Of a stretch of 64,000 nt of DNA, positions 63,834 through 64,000 are shown in pieces. The translations under genes were made by a program, and so were the position numbers. The notes beneath the pieces are model-generated. The model worked only from the letters and a program-made list of their open reading frames with translations, did not search any database and was not told where the DNA came from. Position 1 is the first letter of the stretch. Each line of letters begins with the position of its first letter. The DNA lies in NCBI GenBank assembly GCA_015075635.1, contig JABTUA010000001.1:1674001-1738000 (forward strand). Direction: 5' to 3'. The stretch is from Polyangiaceae bacterium. Lineage in GTDB: Bacteria > Myxococcota_A > Polyangia > Polyangiales > Polyangiaceae.

Positions 63834-64000
63834 CCCAGCTCATCCGCAGTCGGCGCTTGCAGCGCTGCGAGCGCTGCGGGCTCTCGACCGAGCTGTGCTT
63901 TTGCGCAAGCCTACCGCGGCTCCGCACGCGCACCGAGCTCGTGCTCTTGATGCACAAGAACGAGCTGGCCAAGACCAGCAACACCGGGCGACTGGCCTTG
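63830..64000 (+). CDS. DTW-domain tRNA-uridine aminocarboxypropyltransferase, 3' end missing
   Basis: The 57 residues in the window match the DTW family (TapT/TuaA), which adds a 3-amino-3-carboxypropyl group from SAM to uridine in tRNA. The N-terminal zinc-site-like motif RCERCGLSTELCFC is present, followed by LVLLMHKNELAKTSNTGRLA. The GTG at 63830 overlaps the preceding stop (GTGA). The gene runs off the window, so the DTW motif itself is not seen. Confidence 0.75.
   Translation, partial: MTQLIRSRRLQRCERCGLSTELCFCASLPRLRTRTELVLLMHKNELAKTSNTGRLAL

Overview
The window is about 70% GC and almost fully coding. It looks like chromosomal DNA from a myxobacterium (Myxococcota, probably the Polyangia/Sorangium side). 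This rests on several Hanks-type Ser/Thr kinases with proline-rich tails, exported lipoproteins with long Gly/Ser/Thr linkers, VIT/VWA and FG-GAP proteins, and frequent GTG/TTG starts fused to the preceding stop. It is inferred from gene content only; no rRNA or marker comparison was possible.

Layout. 1-6,200: end of a FemAB/GNAT-like acyltransferase, an exported barrel-like protein, an HD phosphohydrolase, a helicase-C-associated regulator-like protein and lysA. 6,195-12,064: pyk followed by a kinase, an exported TPR protein and a CehA/PHP metallohydrolase lipoprotein. 12,065-15,765 (minus): a methyltransferase, a TMTC-like GT-C membrane protein and a Glu/Leu/Phe/Val dehydrogenase. 15,824-17,673: a PNPOx protein coupled to a PNPOx-GAF-winged-helix fusion.

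17,675-27,310 is the most unusual part. A diheme cytochrome c diverges from four overlapping genes: a membrane-anchored Ser/Thr kinase; a degenerate kinase fused through one membrane helix to a five-heme cytochrome; a double cNMP-binding, four-[4Fe-4S] membrane protein; and a tetraheme/[4Fe-4S]/flavoprotein fusion. The shared promoter region carries four 5-bp direct repeats spaced exactly 11 bp. I read this as a signal-gated trans-membrane electron-transfer module and know of no characterised counterpart. Two VWA-type envelope proteins follow.

33,233-41,109: rsmE, a radical SAM protein, another kinase, a CRTAC1-like FG-GAP lipoprotein, a DUF1285 protein, a serA homologue lacking the expected catalytic Arg, and a GNAT enzyme. 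41,167-47,670: the rimP-nusA-ylxR-infB-DUF503-rbfA translation operon, preceded by a good sigma70-like promoter with an intrinsic terminator inside its leader. 47,677-57,398: envelope lipoproteins, an OmpA-family protein, an orphan ABC ATPase, a polysaccharide flippase and two lipoproteins with in-frame minisatellites. 57,444-64,000: tRNA-Asn, an AbiEi-like antitoxin relic, an AlkD-like protein, an arsenic operon arsR-arsD-arsM-sigZ with a near-leaderless promoter, a non-coding repeat block, a cysteine desulfurase, an RRM protein, a monoheme lipoprotein and the start of a DTW-domain gene. I saw no rRNA, CRISPR array or complete insertion sequence.
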